Counted from the first letter of the stretch, positions 1 to 8,557 are shown. The stretch: 13,832 nt of DNA from Rhodoferax sp. (GCA_029946045.1 JAQSDS010000429.1:1-13832); one strand, 5' to 3'. The notes: generated by a model not told the origin, from the sequence alone. Numbers and translations are program-made.

Positions 1-1062
1 GATCAGGCGCGCCTTGATCACTTCCGGGAATCTTTTGGCAATTTGGTCCACCTGCCCAGGATGCACAAACATGCCCCGGATTTTGGTGGTTTGGTCAGCT
101 CGGCCCATCCAGCCCTTGATGCGCACATTGGTGCGTCCGGTGGGGCAGGCGCCCGGCAACACGGCTGATAAATCGCCGGTGCCAAAACGGATCAATGGGT
201 AAGTGGGGTTGAGCGTGGTGATCACCACCTCACCTACTTCACCCTCAGGCACCGGGTCACCGGTGCCGGGGCGCACAATTTCCAACAGCACAGCCTCGTC
301 CACCACCAAACCTTCACGCGCGGTGGTCTCGTAGGCAATTGAGCCCAGGTCTGCGCTGGCGTAACACTGGTAGCCCGCGATGCCATGCGCGGTGAACCAG
401 TCGCGCAAACTGGGCGGATAGGCCTCACCACCAAACATGGCCTTGGTCAGGCTGGGCAGGGCCACGCCCATCTCAGCCGCCTTTTCAATGATGATTTTCA
501 GGAAACTGGGGGTGCCGATGTAACCCGCAGGCTTCAGTTCGGCCATGGCTTGCACTTGTTGCTCGGTTTGACCTGTGCCACCCGGGAACACGGTGCAACC
601 CAAGGCATGGGCGCCGGTTTCCATCATCGAGCCGGCGGGCACAAAGTGGTAACTGAAGCTGTTATGTATCAGCTCGCCCGGTCGAAACCCAGCGGCAAAA
701 ATCGCGCGCGCCATGCGCCAGTAATCTTTGGCGGTACCCTCTGGCTCATAAATCGGGCCGGGGCTGGCGAACACACGCGGCATGTGTACGCCAAAACCCG
801 CCGCGCTGAAGCCGCCAAACACGTTGCCACCCTTGTTGCGGCTGCTCAGTTGCCACTCCAGCAACTCATGCTTGCGGATCACCGGCAACTTGGCCAAGGC
901 CTCGCGGGTGCTGACATCTGCCGGATTCACGTCTTTGAGAATCTCGGCAAACGCAGGCGAGGCCAGCTTGGCATGAGCCACCTGCATGGGCAGGGCGGCC
1001 AGCAGCGCGGCTTCACGCTGGGCCGGGTCACGCGTTTCCAGGGCGTCAAAAAAATCAGGCAT
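1..1062 (-). CDS. Phenylacetate-CoA ligase-like adenylate-forming protein, cut by the left edge
   Basis: The first 354 residues are visible; the C-terminus lies outside the window. The family (PaaK-like) makes acyl-CoA thioesters from carboxylic acids through an acyl-adenylate in the cytoplasm. Recognisable elements are GTPSFLK (183-189), FGGEAYPPSLR (210-220), YASADLGSIAYE (234-245, the aromatic-acid equivalent of the YGxTE motif) and RFGTGDLS (292-299, the (R)TGDL motif). PaaK proteins are usually 410-440 residues, so perhaps 60-80 are missing. The stretch where PaaK has its glycine-rich SSGTTGxP ATP loop reads FASPGPIYEPEG (98-109), without the Gly/Lys pattern, so ATP use may be altered. 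The start is the first ATG in frame; an ATG 13 bases upstream is out of frame. It is last in the minus-strand series, 204 bases after livF. Such divergent PaaK-like proteins often accompany liv clusters; the substrate is unknown. Confidence 0.85.
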   Translation of the reverse strand, partial: MPDFFDALETRDPAQREAALLAALPMQVAHAKLASPAFAEILKDVNPADVSTREALAKLPVIRKHELLEWQLSSRNKGGNVFGGFSAAGFGVHMPRVFASPGPIYEPEGTAKDYWRMARAIFAAGFRPGELIHNSFSYHFVPAGSMMETGAHALGCTVFPGGTGQTEQQVQAMAELKPAGYIGTPSFLKIIIEKAAEMGVALPSLTKAMFGGEAYPPSLRDWFTAHGIAGYQCYASADLGSIAYETTAREGLVVDEAVLLEIVRPGTGDPVPEGEVGEVVITTLNPTYPLIRFGTGDLSAVLPGACPTGRTNVRIKGWMGRADQTTKIRGMFVHPGQVDQIAKRFPEVIKARLI

Positions 1063-1184
1063 TGAGATGATCCATTCAAAACAAATTCACGATGACCGAA
1101 CAAAATTAAACAAGGGGCCATTTGCAAGCGCTCGGCGCATGCATTAACCCGACATGGAACCATGTGTCAGCCGACATGTTTCCC

Positions 1185-1244
1185 TGTAGGGCGGACTTGC
1201 ACCCGCCATGGTCGACTGAAGTCGACCCTACAAACGACCCTACA
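1185..1244. repeat. Short palindromic intergenic repeat
   Basis: TGTAGGG (1185-1191) pairs with CCCTACA (1226-1232), enclosing a perfect 8-bp hairpin GGTCGACT-GA-AGTCGACC (1210-1227). A second CGACCCTACA copy follows at 1235-1244. The pattern resembles the short REP-like palindromes scattered between genes in many proteobacteria. It sits in the 204-base gap between livF and the PaaK-like gene; apart from it I see nothing in that gap. A role in transcript processing or termination is possible but there is no T-tract. Confidence 0.6.
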
Positions 1245-1266
1245 AGCGCCACATTCAGCCCACTGA

Positions 1267-2076
1267 TCAGGCCAGCCAGCGCTTGCGGCGCTTGTAGCTC
1301 TTGACATCCTTGAAACTCTTGCGTTCGCCGCCACCCATGCCGAGGTAGAACTCTTTCACGTCTTCATTGTTCGCCAGGTCGCTGGCCACACCGTCCATCA
1401 CCACGCGGCCGGATTCCATGATGTAGCCGTAGTCAGCATATTTCAGGGCCATGTTGGTGTTTTGCTCGGCCAGCAAAAAGGTCACTTTTTCCTTTTGGTT
1501 GAGGTCTTTCACGATCTCGAACACTTCATGCACGATTTGCGGAGCTAGGCCCATGGACGGCTCATCGAGCAGCACCATGCTGGGGTTGGTCATGAGCGCG
1601 CGGCCAATCGCACACATTTGCTGCTCGCCGCCCGAGGTGTACGCCGCCTGGCTGGTGCGGCGGGTTTTAAGGCGCGGGAAATAGGTGTAGACCTTGTCCA
1701 GGTTGGCTGCAATCTCGCCCTTGTCCTTACGGGTGTAACTGCCGGTGAGCAGGTTTTCTTCAATGGTCAGGTGGGCAAAACAGTGCCGGCCTTCCATGAC
1801 CTGCACGACCCCGCGCTGCACCAGGTCGGCGGGCGACAGGTTTTCAATACGGTCTCCGCGCAACTCGATCGAGCCCTTGGTCACCTCGCCGCGTTCGCCT
1901 TTAAGCAAGTTGGAAATGGCCCGCAGCGTGGTCGTTTTGCCCGCCCCATTGCCGCCCAGAATGGCCACGATGCTGCCCTCTGGCACTTGCAGCGAGACGC
2001 CTTTCAAGACCAGGATGACGTGGTTGTAAATGACTTCGATGCCATTGACGTTGAGAACGATGTTTGTAGATTCCAT
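1267..2076 (-). CDS. livF: Liv-type ABC transporter ATP-binding protein LivF
   Basis: This is one of two cytoplasmic ATPases powering an importer of the hydrophobic/branched-chain amino acid (HAAT) type. In 269 residues it shows Walker A GGNGAGKT (41-48), the ABC signature as TSGGEQQ (147-153), Walker B VLLDEP (168-173) and the LivF-style AEQN after the Walker B strand (203-206). LivF proteins are usually about 235-240 residues; here a basic tail rich in Arg/Lys (about 245-269) adds some 25-30. A purine-rich AAGGAAG lies just upstream of the ATG, supporting the start. It follows the binding-protein gene by about 120 bases, a gap holding a strong hairpin. The partner genes livG, livH and livM lie upstream in the same direction. 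In this setting the cargo is more likely a carboxylic acid than an amino acid (inference from the flanking CoA ligases). Confidence 0.95.
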   Translation of the reverse strand: MESTNIVLNVNGIEVIYNHVILVLKGVSLQVPEGSIVAILGGNGAGKTTTLRAISNLLKGERGEVTKGSIELRGDRIENLSPADLVQRGVVQVMEGRHCFAHLTIEENLLTGSYTRKDKGEIAANLDKVYTYFPRLKTRRTSQAAYTSGGEQQMCAIGRALMTNPSMVLLDEPSMGLAPQIVHEVFEIVKDLNQKEKVTFLLAEQNTNMALKYADYGYIMESGRVVMDGVASDLANNEDVKEFYLGMGGGERKSFKDVKSYKRRKRWLA

Positions 2077-2153
2077 ACTTCCTTGCCTTCACCAATAGGC
2101 AGCGCTGCACGCAAGGCTGACTGTTGACTTGTTCTTGTTTAATTAAAGTGCAG

Positions 2154-2185
2154 TCCATGACGAAGCACCGAAATGCCGTCATGGA
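2154..2185 (-). promoter_or_regulatory. Stem-loop between the binding-protein gene and livF
   Basis: TCCATGACG (2154-2162) pairs perfectly with CGTCATGGA (2177-2185). On the transcribed strand a further GCA/TGC pair closes an inner TTTCGG loop. No T-run follows directly, so it does not look like a simple intrinsic terminator. Hairpins after periplasmic binding-protein genes often stabilise the upstream message or partly terminate transcription, giving more binding protein than ATPase. That role is inferred here. Confidence 0.55.
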
Positions 2186-2197
2186 TTGCAAGTTGAA

Positions 2198-3511
2198 TCA
2201 AGACTGGCAGTCGGCTTCCAAACGACGATCCAACTTCTTATCTTCAGCGTACTTATCTGCCGCTGCCTTTACCATGGGGCTGAGAAGCGACATGTCCGCC
2301 TGCAACCACCCGGAACTCAGCTGCCACTTTGTCCCTGTCCAGGTATAAGCCCGGGCGGCTGAGGGACCCATGTGGTCCTTGCAGGAAGTGAAAACTGGAC
2401 GCATGATGTCGCCAATGCCCAATGCATCTATCTTTTTCTGGTCGAGCGATAGGTTCTCATAGCCCCAACGCGCTTGCGTGGCGGACATAACCTGACCATT
2501 GCCGAATCGCTCCTGAGCACGACGCACGCCTTCTACGGCAAACATTGCATTCATCAAACCACGCATGTAAAGCGCTTCGCCCACTTCCGCTCTCGGTCCA
2601 CTACCTTGAGCTTTATCATGAAGCTTAGTGAGTATCTCTTTCACTATCGCGGAGTCGCTTCCAGGGCCAGGAAGCATCAACACCGCGCTATAACCTTCAG
2701 CACCGCTCACACCCTTTACGTCCGATTCTGACCCAGAAGGCCAAACGCCAATCATCTGAGTACGGGGATAGCCTGTGGCCTGAGCTTCTTTAAGTGCGGT
2801 GCTATTCATGATGCCCCAACCCCACAAGAGTACAAAATCGGGACGACTTTGACGAATCTGCAGCCACGCAGATTTTTGGTCTACGCCAGGATGCGTCACC
2901 GGAATGATCGCAAGCTCAAAGTCATGGATTTTTGAGCGCTTTGTCAAAACGGAGATAGCCTCCTTGCCGTAAGGGCTGTCGTGATAAAGCAGCGTAATCT
3001 TTTTACCCTTAAGCTTCTCTAATCCTCCTAGCTTGCTTGCAACATATTGAAGCTGAGTGTCAGCTGATGTCCAATGGCTGCCAGCAAGCGGAAAGCTCCA
3101 CTTAAATACTTCACCATCTGCACTTTCGCTTAACCCGTAGCCGGGTGTCAGAATAGGAATGTTGTCTGCGGCACCTCTCGCGGTAAGCGCAAAAGTGATG
3201 CCCGTCGACATTGTCTGGAACACCGTAGCACCGCCATGCTTGCTCTTCAGGCGCTCGTAGCATTCCACACCGCGGTCGGTGGCGTAGCCCGTTTCGCACT
3301 CTTCCCATAGCACCTTAACACCATTGATACCGCCACGTTCATTTACTAGTTTGAAATAGTCGACAAAACCATTAGCCCATGGCACACCACTAGGCGCATA
3401 GGCACCTGTGCGAAAGCTTAACAGCGGGAAAAACTGTTCTTTGGCCTGTGCAAGCGCGGAGGCGCCGACCGAGGTTAAGAGAGCCGCTAGCGCAAGTTGT
3501 TTAATTTTCAT
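2198..3511 (-). CDS. Periplasmic substrate-binding protein of the Liv-type ABC importer
   Basis: A 437-residue protein of the type I periplasmic binding family (Peripl_BP_6/LivK-like). It begins with a classic signal peptide: MKIK, a hydrophobic run, then an Ala-rich AxA cleavage region near residues 19-23. The mature part opens with the family's FFPLLSFRTGAYAPSG and GFVDYFKLVNERGGING segments (lobe I), and carries TLLYHDSPYGKEA and PDFVLLWGWG further on. It should capture the solute in the periplasm and hand it to LivH/LivM. The start is fixed by an AGGAG six bases upstream of ATG (3518-3522). It lies 51 bases after livM and about 120 before livF. GC content by rough hand count (about 51%) is lower than in livM and the synthetase, with some stretches near 40%, so it may have a separate origin. 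The length exceeds LivK of E. coli (about 370) but is common for this subgroup. The ligand cannot be read from the sequence. Confidence 0.92.
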   Translation of the reverse strand: MKIKQLALAALLTSVGASALAQAKEQFFPLLSFRTGAYAPSGVPWANGFVDYFKLVNERGGINGVKVLWEECETGYATDRGVECYERLKSKHGGATVFQTMSTGITFALTARGAADNIPILTPGYGLSESADGEVFKWSFPLAGSHWTSADTQLQYVASKLGGLEKLKGKKITLLYHDSPYGKEAISVLTKRSKIHDFELAIIPVTHPGVDQKSAWLQIRQSRPDFVLLWGWGIMNSTALKEAQATGYPRTQMIGVWPSGSESDVKGVSGAEGYSAVLMLPGPGSDSAIVKEILTKLHDKAQGSGPRAEVGEALYMRGLMNAMFAVEGVRRAQERFGNGQVMSATQARWGYENLSLDQKKIDALGIGDIMRPVFTSCKDHMGPSAARAYTWTGTKWQLSSGWLQADMSLLSPMVKAAADKYAEDKKLDRRLEADCQS

Positions 3512-3562
3512 TCAAGTCTCCTAGAGTTATGCACCGCAGTGCTTTGGTTAACGAACAATAAA

Positions 3563-4639
3563 TCAGTGGGGGAAGGGCCATAGGCGAAGTTTCTGTTTGC
3601 CTATCGCCCAAAGCTTGGCTAGTCCATGCGGTTCCACAATCAGGAACCACACAATCAAGCCGCCAAAAATCATGAGTTCAGTGTGGGCAATGCCCGCCGT
3701 TGAAATCTCGATACCAAAGAGCCCCATCAACAAGGGCAGGAACTGGTTCAGAAAAATCGGCAACACCACGATGAAGGCAGCACCAAAGAAGCTGCCCATG
3801 ATGGAACCCAGGCCGCCAATGATGACCATGAACAACAACTTGAATGACAAGTCCACCGAGAACGCTGCAGGTTCCCATGCACCTAAATGCACAAAGCCCC
3901 ACAACGCACCCGCCACCCCCACAATGAACGAGCTGACCGCAAAGGCCGTGAGCTTGGCAAACATCGGACGGATGCCAATCACGCTTGCCGCCACGTCCAT
4001 GTCACGAATCGCCATCCATTCGCGGCCAATGGCACCACGCACCAGATTTTTCGCAAGCAAGGCAATGACGGCAAGCAACGCCAGGCAAAACAGGTATTTG
4101 CTCACAGCACTCTCGATCGGGAAACCAAACACCTGCAATTGGGTCACGGACACCGAGCCAGAGGACGAATCCAGGGTGAACCACTTGATGCGCAGGAACA
4201 TCCAGTCGCTGAAAAACTGCGCGGCCAGCGTGGCCACCGCCAAGTACAAACCCTTGACGCGCAAACTGGGCAGACCAAACAGAATGCCAAAGAAGGTGGC
4301 ACACACCCCGCCCAAAAGCAAAGCAGGAATCAGTGGCATGCCTGGAATGCGGGCAAAAAAGTTGTAGGCGCCGTAAGCCCCCACCGCCATGAAGGCACCC
4401 GAGCCCAATGAAATCTGGCCGCAATAACCTACCAGGATATTCACCCCAAGCGCAGCCAGCGCCATGATCACAAATGGAATCAGAATGGCGCGGAACATGT
4501 AGTCGCTGGCCAACATCGGCACTGCCACAAACGCCACCAGCAAAATCAGACCCAAAGCAATGCGGTCTTGCCGGATCGGAAGAATCTGCTGATCAGCCCG
4601 GTAGCTGGTCTTGAATTGGCCGTTTTCTCTGTAAAACAT
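3563..4639 (-). CDS. livM: Liv-type ABC transporter permease LivM
   Basis: One of the two inner-membrane channel subunits of the importer. The 358-residue protein starts with a polar cytoplasmic stretch (1-25) and continues with a series of hydrophobic segments. It contains the family hallmarks NILVGYCGQISLG (about 67-79), the cytoplasmic coupling region GREWMAIRDMDVAASVIGI (about 208-226), and MVIIGGLGSIMGSFFGA, which typify BPD_transp_2 permeases. It is 78 bases downstream of livH and 51 upstream of the binding-protein gene, so it is probably cotranscribed. The Shine-Dalgarno site is weak. The C-terminus ends in a short basic/aromatic tail. Nothing looks broken. Confidence 0.95.
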   Translation of the reverse strand: MFYRENGQFKTSYRADQQILPIRQDRIALGLILLVAFVAVPMLASDYMFRAILIPFVIMALAALGVNILVGYCGQISLGSGAFMAVGAYGAYNFFARIPGMPLIPALLLGGVCATFFGILFGLPSLRVKGLYLAVATLAAQFFSDWMFLRIKWFTLDSSSGSVSVTQLQVFGFPIESAVSKYLFCLALLAVIALLAKNLVRGAIGREWMAIRDMDVAASVIGIRPMFAKLTAFAVSSFIVGVAGALWGFVHLGAWEPAAFSVDLSFKLLFMVIIGGLGSIMGSFFGAAFIVVLPIFLNQFLPLLMGLFGIEISTAGIAHTELMIFGGLIVWFLIVEPHGLAKLWAIGKQKLRLWPFPH

Positions 4640-4717
4640 CTTGGTCTCAGTCTTGAACGTTTTTTAAATTAAATCCGCTTTTAGCCCTTGTCGCATAAGC
4701 GCAAGGCACTATCAAAA

Positions 4718-5647
4718 TCAGACCCGATCGATGATCTTCTCGCCAAACAAACCCTGTGGCCGTATCAGCAGGAAACCCAGCGCCAGCACATAGGCAAACC
4801 AGATTTCAATGCCACCACCCACATACGGACCCAAAAACACCTCGGACAACTTCTCGCCCACACCAATGATCAAGCCACCGATGATGGCGCCCGGCACGGA
4901 GGTCAAGCCACCCAGAATCACAACAGGCAAAGCGCGCAAGGCCACGGTGGCGAGCGAAAACTGCACCCCCAGCTTGCTGCCCCAGATCATGCCGGCCACC
5001 AGGGCCACCACACCGGCCACACACCACACAATGACCCAGATGCGGTTCAGCGGAATGCCGATGCTTTGCGCCGCCTGATGATCGTCGGCCACAGCGCGGA
5101 GGGCGCGACCGGTCACCGTCTTCTGGAAAAACACGCTCAATGCCGCCACCAGCACGGCAGCAATCACCGCCGCGTACAAGTCTTCCTTGTTGATCAGAAT
5201 GCCGCCCGGGAACACTGACTCGAGCCAGAACACCGGGTCTTTGGGCATGCCAATGTCAATCTTGTAAATGCTGCCGCCAAAGATGGTTTGGCCCAGTCCT
5301 TCCAGAAAGTAGGCAATGCCCAGCGTTGCCATCAGCAAGGTGGCCCCTTCCTGATTCACCAGGTGCCGCAGCACTAGGTACTCGATCAGCCAGGCCACCA
5401 CAAACATGGACATACCCGCTAGCACAAAAGCGATCAGGTTGGCCAGCAGCATCTGGTCACCGCCAAGCCAGACCCCAATCCACTCCGAGAAGCGCGCCAT
5501 CGCCAGCGCAGCAAACAACACCATCGCGCCCTGGGCAAAGTTGAACACGCCAGAGGCTTTGTATATCAGCACAAAGCCCAAGGCCACCAGCGAATACAAC
5601 ATGCCGGCCATCAGGCCACCGAGTAGGGTTTCTAGAAAAAATGCCAT
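4718..5647 (-). CDS. livH: Liv-type ABC transporter permease LivH
   Basis: The second inner-membrane channel subunit, 309 residues, all consistent with a complete LivH. Visible hallmarks are the N-terminal GLMAGMLYSLVALGFVLIYK, the GVFNFAQGAMVLF motif (about 33-45), the coupling-loop sequence GRALRAVADDHQAAQSIGI (about 180-198) and the C-terminal glycine-rich LPVVILGGLTSVPGAIIGG. It is highly hydrophobic, with about eight likely membrane spans. A purine-rich GGGGGGAG lies upstream of the start at somewhat long spacing. It is separated from livG by a 163-base gap containing a repeat, and from livM by about 78 bases. Confidence 0.95.
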   Translation of the reverse strand: MAFFLETLLGGLMAGMLYSLVALGFVLIYKASGVFNFAQGAMVLFAALAMARFSEWIGVWLGGDQMLLANLIAFVLAGMSMFVVAWLIEYLVLRHLVNQEGATLLMATLGIAYFLEGLGQTIFGGSIYKIDIGMPKDPVFWLESVFPGGILINKEDLYAAVIAAVLVAALSVFFQKTVTGRALRAVADDHQAAQSIGIPLNRIWVIVWCVAGVVALVAGMIWGSKLGVQFSLATVALRALPVVILGGLTSVPGAIIGGLIIGVGEKLSEVFLGPYVGGGIEIWFAYVLALGFLLIRPQGLFGEKIIDRV

Positions 5648-5695
5648 GATTATTGACTCCCCCCTGTTGCTTGCTCACTTCGTGTAGCAGCCTCT

Positions 5696-5757
5696 CCCCT
5701 CAAGGGGACGATGCCTGTGGCCTGGCAAAGCCAGTTCCACGGCAGCCTTGGCTTGGT
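5696..5757. repeat. Intergenic repeat with two small hairpins between livG and livH
   Basis: The 163-base gap holds CCCCT-CA-AGGGG (5696-5707) followed by CTGGC-AAA-GCCAG (5722-5734) and a GGCAGCCTTGGCTTGG tail. This arrangement (a CCCCTCAAGGGG palindrome followed by a GCC/GGC-rich segment) resembles a repeat I associate with intergenic regions of Comamonadaceae genomes; that is recollection and was not checked. Since transcription must cross it to reach livH, it may affect transcript stability. Confidence 0.5.
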
Positions 5758-5810
5758 AGAGTTGGCACGCAAGCGCTTCATATTGAATCTGTTGGATTTG
5801 TAATGCATGT

Positions 5811-6596
5811 TCAATGTCCTGTACCCAAATAAGCGCTAATCACTTCTTCGTTGTTACGAACTTCATCCGGCGTGCCGTCGCCAATTTTTTTGCCGTAATC
5901 CAGCACCACCACGCGGTCAGAGATGTCCATCACCACGCCCATGTCGTGCTCGATCAAGACGATGGTGGTGCCGAATTCTTCGTTCACATCGAGCACAAAG
6001 CGGCTCATGTCCTGCTTTTCTTCGACGTTCATGCCGGCCATGGGCTCGTCCAGCAGCAGCAGTTGCGGCTCCATGGCCAGCGCACGGCCCAGATCGACGC
6101 GTTTTTGCAAGCCGTAAGGCAACTGGCCCACTGGAGTTTTTCGGTACGCCTGAATCTCAAGAAAATCAATGATGTGCTCGACAAACTCACGGTGCTTTTC
6201 TTCCTCACGTTGGGCCGGGCCAACGCGCAAGGCTTGCAAAAACAGGTTGCTCTTGATGCGCAGGTTGCGCCCGGTCATGATGTTGTCGATCACACTCATA
6301 CCCTTGAACAGCGCCAGGTTCTGAAAGGTGCGGCCAATGCCCATGCTGGCCACCTGATGACTGTCCATGTGGGTGAAGGTTTGGCCCTTGAAAGTGATGG
6401 CGCCTTGCTGCGGCCGATAAACCCCGTTGACACAGTTCAGCATGGAGCTCTTGCCCGCGCCGTTGGGGCCAATGATGGCGCGCACTTCATGCTCGCGCAC
6501 ATCGAAAGAGATGTCAGTCAGCGCCTTGACGCCGCCGAAACTCAGAGAGATGTTTTTGACGTCAAGAATGACGTCACCAATTTGTTTTGTGGCCAT
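5811..6596 (-). CDS. livG: Liv-type ABC transporter ATP-binding protein LivG
   Basis: The first of the two ATPases of the importer, 261 residues, the normal length for LivG. It has Walker A GPNGAGKS (43-50), the Q-loop region IGRTFQNLALF (87-97), Walker B LLLLDEP (179-185) and the switch His in LIEHDM. The ABC signature reads LPYGLQKRVDLGRAL (159-173) where most LivG proteins have LSYGxQRR, a mild deviation seen in this subfamily. It begins only 8 bases after the acyl-CoA synthetase stop codon, so transport and activation genes are almost certainly on one transcript. It presumably pairs with LivF, LivH and LivM. Confidence 0.95.
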   Translation of the reverse strand: MATKQIGDVILDVKNISLSFGGVKALTDISFDVREHEVRAIIGPNGAGKSSMLNCVNGVYRPQQGAITFKGQTFTHMDSHQVASMGIGRTFQNLALFKGMSVIDNIMTGRNLRIKSNLFLQALRVGPAQREEEKHREFVEHIIDFLEIQAYRKTPVGQLPYGLQKRVDLGRALAMEPQLLLLDEPMAGMNVEEKQDMSRFVLDVNEEFGTTIVLIEHDMGVVMDISDRVVVLDYGKKIGDGTPDEVRNNEEVISAYLGTGH

Positions 6597-6604
6597 GGTG
6601 TTTC

Positions 6605-8557
6605 TCAGGCAGCAGCCTTGACTGAGGTAAAGGTCTTGGTATCGTCAATGCGCAAGGTGGCGCTGACGCTGCCGGTGCGGCCGTCTTCGAACTTGACCTG
6701 GGTTTCGATGAACTGCGAGGTTTTGCCGCCGTACAGGGCATCAATCAGCACATCGTATTTTTCGGCGATGAAACCACGGCGGACCTTGTTGGTGCGGGTC
6801 AGTTCGCCATCGTCGGCATCGAGCTCTTTGTGCAGCACCAGAAAGCGGCTCACCTGGCTGCCTGCCAGCAGGGTGTCAACGCTCAAATCGGCGTTGACCT
6901 TTTCCACGCATTCCTTGATGAGCTGGTAGACCTCTGGCTTTTGCGCCAGGTCGGTGTAACCGGCATAGGGCAGGTTGCGGCGTTCGGCCCAGTTGCCCAC
7001 GGCATCAAAGTCGATGTTGATCATGACGCACACTTTCTCGCGGCCATCACCGTAAGCCACCACTTCCTTGATGTGCTGGAAGAACTTGAGCTTGTTTTCC
7101 ACATACTTGGGGGCGAACATGGCGCCGTCATTGGCGCCGCCCTTGATGCGGCCCACGTCTTTCACGCGGTCGATGATTTTGAGGTGGCCGTGGGCATCGA
7201 GAAAGCCTGCGTCGCTGGTGTGGTACCAGCCATCGGCCGTCAGCACTTCGGCTGTGGCTTCAGGGTTTTTGAAGTAGCCCTTGAGCAAACCGGGTGACTT
7301 GACCAGAATCTCACCGTTCTCGGCCACCTTGATCTCCACACCGGCACAGGGCACGCCCACGGTGTCGGCGCGCGCTTCGTGGTCCGGCTGCAGGCAGACG
7401 AACACGGCGGTTTCAGTTGAGCCGTAGAGCTGCTTCAGGTTGACGCCGATTGAGCGGTAAAAGCTGAACAGGTCCGGCCCAATCGCCTCGCCTGCGGTGT
7501 AGGCGACCCGCACCCGGCTAAAGCCCAGGCTGTTGCGCAAAGGGCCGTACACCATGAAGTTGCCCAGGCCGTACAAGATGCTGTCAGTCAATGACACGCT
7601 TTTGCCGTCCATCAGCGTCGGGCCGACGCGCTTGGCCACACTCATGAAATAGTGAAACATCTTGCGCTTGATGGCGCCCGCGTCTTCCATGCGGATCATC
7701 ACGCTGGTCAGCAAGCCCTCAAACACGCGGGGTGGCGCGAAGTAATAGGTCGGGCCAATTTCTTTCAGGTCAATCGTGACGGTAGCCGCTGACTCAGGGC
7801 AATTCACCACATAACCGCATGAGAGCCACTGGGCGTAAGAGAAGATGTTTTGGCCAATCCAGGCAGGCGGCAGGTAGGCCAGCACGTCTTCCTTGTGGGT
7901 CAATTTGTCAAACTCGGCACCGGCACGGGCGCGGTTCAGCAGCGAATCGTGTGTGTGCATAACGCCTTTGGGATTGCCGGTGGTGCCCGATGTGAAGAAT
8001 ATAGATGCCACGTGGTCGGGCTTGACCTTGGCCACCTCTGACATGAAAAATTCCGGGTGCTGCGACGCAAAGGTTTTGCCATCTGCCAGCAGATCGTCGA
8101 GTGACTGCAGGCCCGGCTCGTCATAGTTGCGCAAGCCACGCGGGTCATCAAAATAGATGTGTGCCAATTGCGGGCATTGCTCGCGAATTTCCAGCAGCTT
8201 GTCAACCTGCTCCTGGTCTTCGGCAAAGGCAAAACAGCCTTCTGCGTTGTTGATGGGGAACACACACTCAAGCGCAGCCGCATCCTGGTAAAGCGCAATG
8301 GGCACTGCCCCCAGCGACTGCACCGCCAGCATGGTGGCGTAGAGACGCGGGCGGTTGGCACCAATCACAATCAAGTGGTCATGCTGGCGCAAGCCGGCTT
8401 GGTGCAGGCCACACGCCAAATGCTCGACAGATAACAAAAGGTCTGACCATCGATATGTCTTCCAGATGCCAAACTCTTTCTCACGAAACGCTGGTGATTC
8501 ACCACGTTCGACCGCGTGTTTAAAAAGCAAGTGAGGAAATGTAGTCTGCATTGTCAT
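6605..8557 (-). CDS. AMP-forming long-chain-type acyl-CoA synthetase
   Basis: Activates a carboxylic acid with ATP and CoA to an acyl-CoA in the cytoplasm. From the chosen ATG the protein is 650 residues, typical for FadD15-like long-chain synthetases. All adenylation motifs are intact: FFTSGTTGNPKGVMHTH (188-204, ATP loop), YGSTET (378-383), YHTSDAG (445-451), IIDRVKD (462-468) and LTRTNKVRRGFI (586-597) with the likely catalytic Lys591. The reading frame is open further up to a TTG near 8626, but that would overlap the preceding gene and ATG at 8557 (or 8551) fits the family N-terminus better. No good Shine-Dalgarno site is seen. It follows the 109-residue gene by 49 bases and precedes livG by 8, linking the mutase block to the importer. 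The acid it activates is unknown; it is a candidate supplier of the mutase substrate. Confidence 0.93.
   Translation of the reverse strand: MTMQTTFPHLLFKHAVERGESPAFREKEFGIWKTYRWSDLLLSVEHLACGLHQAGLRQHDHLIVIGANRPRLYATMLAVQSLGAVPIALYQDAAALECVFPINNAEGCFAFAEDQEQVDKLLEIREQCPQLAHIYFDDPRGLRNYDEPGLQSLDDLLADGKTFASQHPEFFMSEVAKVKPDHVASIFFTSGTTGNPKGVMHTHDSLLNRARAGAEFDKLTHKEDVLAYLPPAWIGQNIFSYAQWLSCGYVVNCPESAATVTIDLKEIGPTYYFAPPRVFEGLLTSVMIRMEDAGAIKRKMFHYFMSVAKRVGPTLMDGKSVSLTDSILYGLGNFMVYGPLRNSLGFSRVRVAYTAGEAIGPDLFSFYRSIGVNLKQLYGSTETAVFVCLQPDHEARADTVGVPCAGVEIKVAENGEILVKSPGLLKGYFKNPEATAEVLTADGWYHTSDAGFLDAHGHLKIIDRVKDVGRIKGGANDGAMFAPKYVENKLKFFQHIKEVVAYGDGREKVCVMINIDFDAVGNWAERRNLPYAGYTDLAQKPEVYQLIKECVEKVNADLSVDTLLAGSQVSRFLVLHKELDADDGELTRTNKVRRGFIAEKYDVLIDALYGGKTSQFIETQVKFEDGRTGSVSATLRIDDTKTFTSVKAAA

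Noticed and set aside
385..1065. Plus-strand 226-codon open frame opposite the PaaK-like gene
   Set aside because: The minus-strand frame carries adenylate-forming motifs throughout; the plus frame has none.
3597..4411. Overlapping plus-strand open frames opposite livM
   Set aside because: Shadow frames of a clear permease gene; the translations are low in hydrophobic order and match no family.
5814..6929. Long plus-strand open frame (371 codons) opposite livG and the synthetase
   Set aside because: It is antisense to two certain genes; His/Val/Ala-rich translation is typical of a shadow frame in GC-rich coding DNA.
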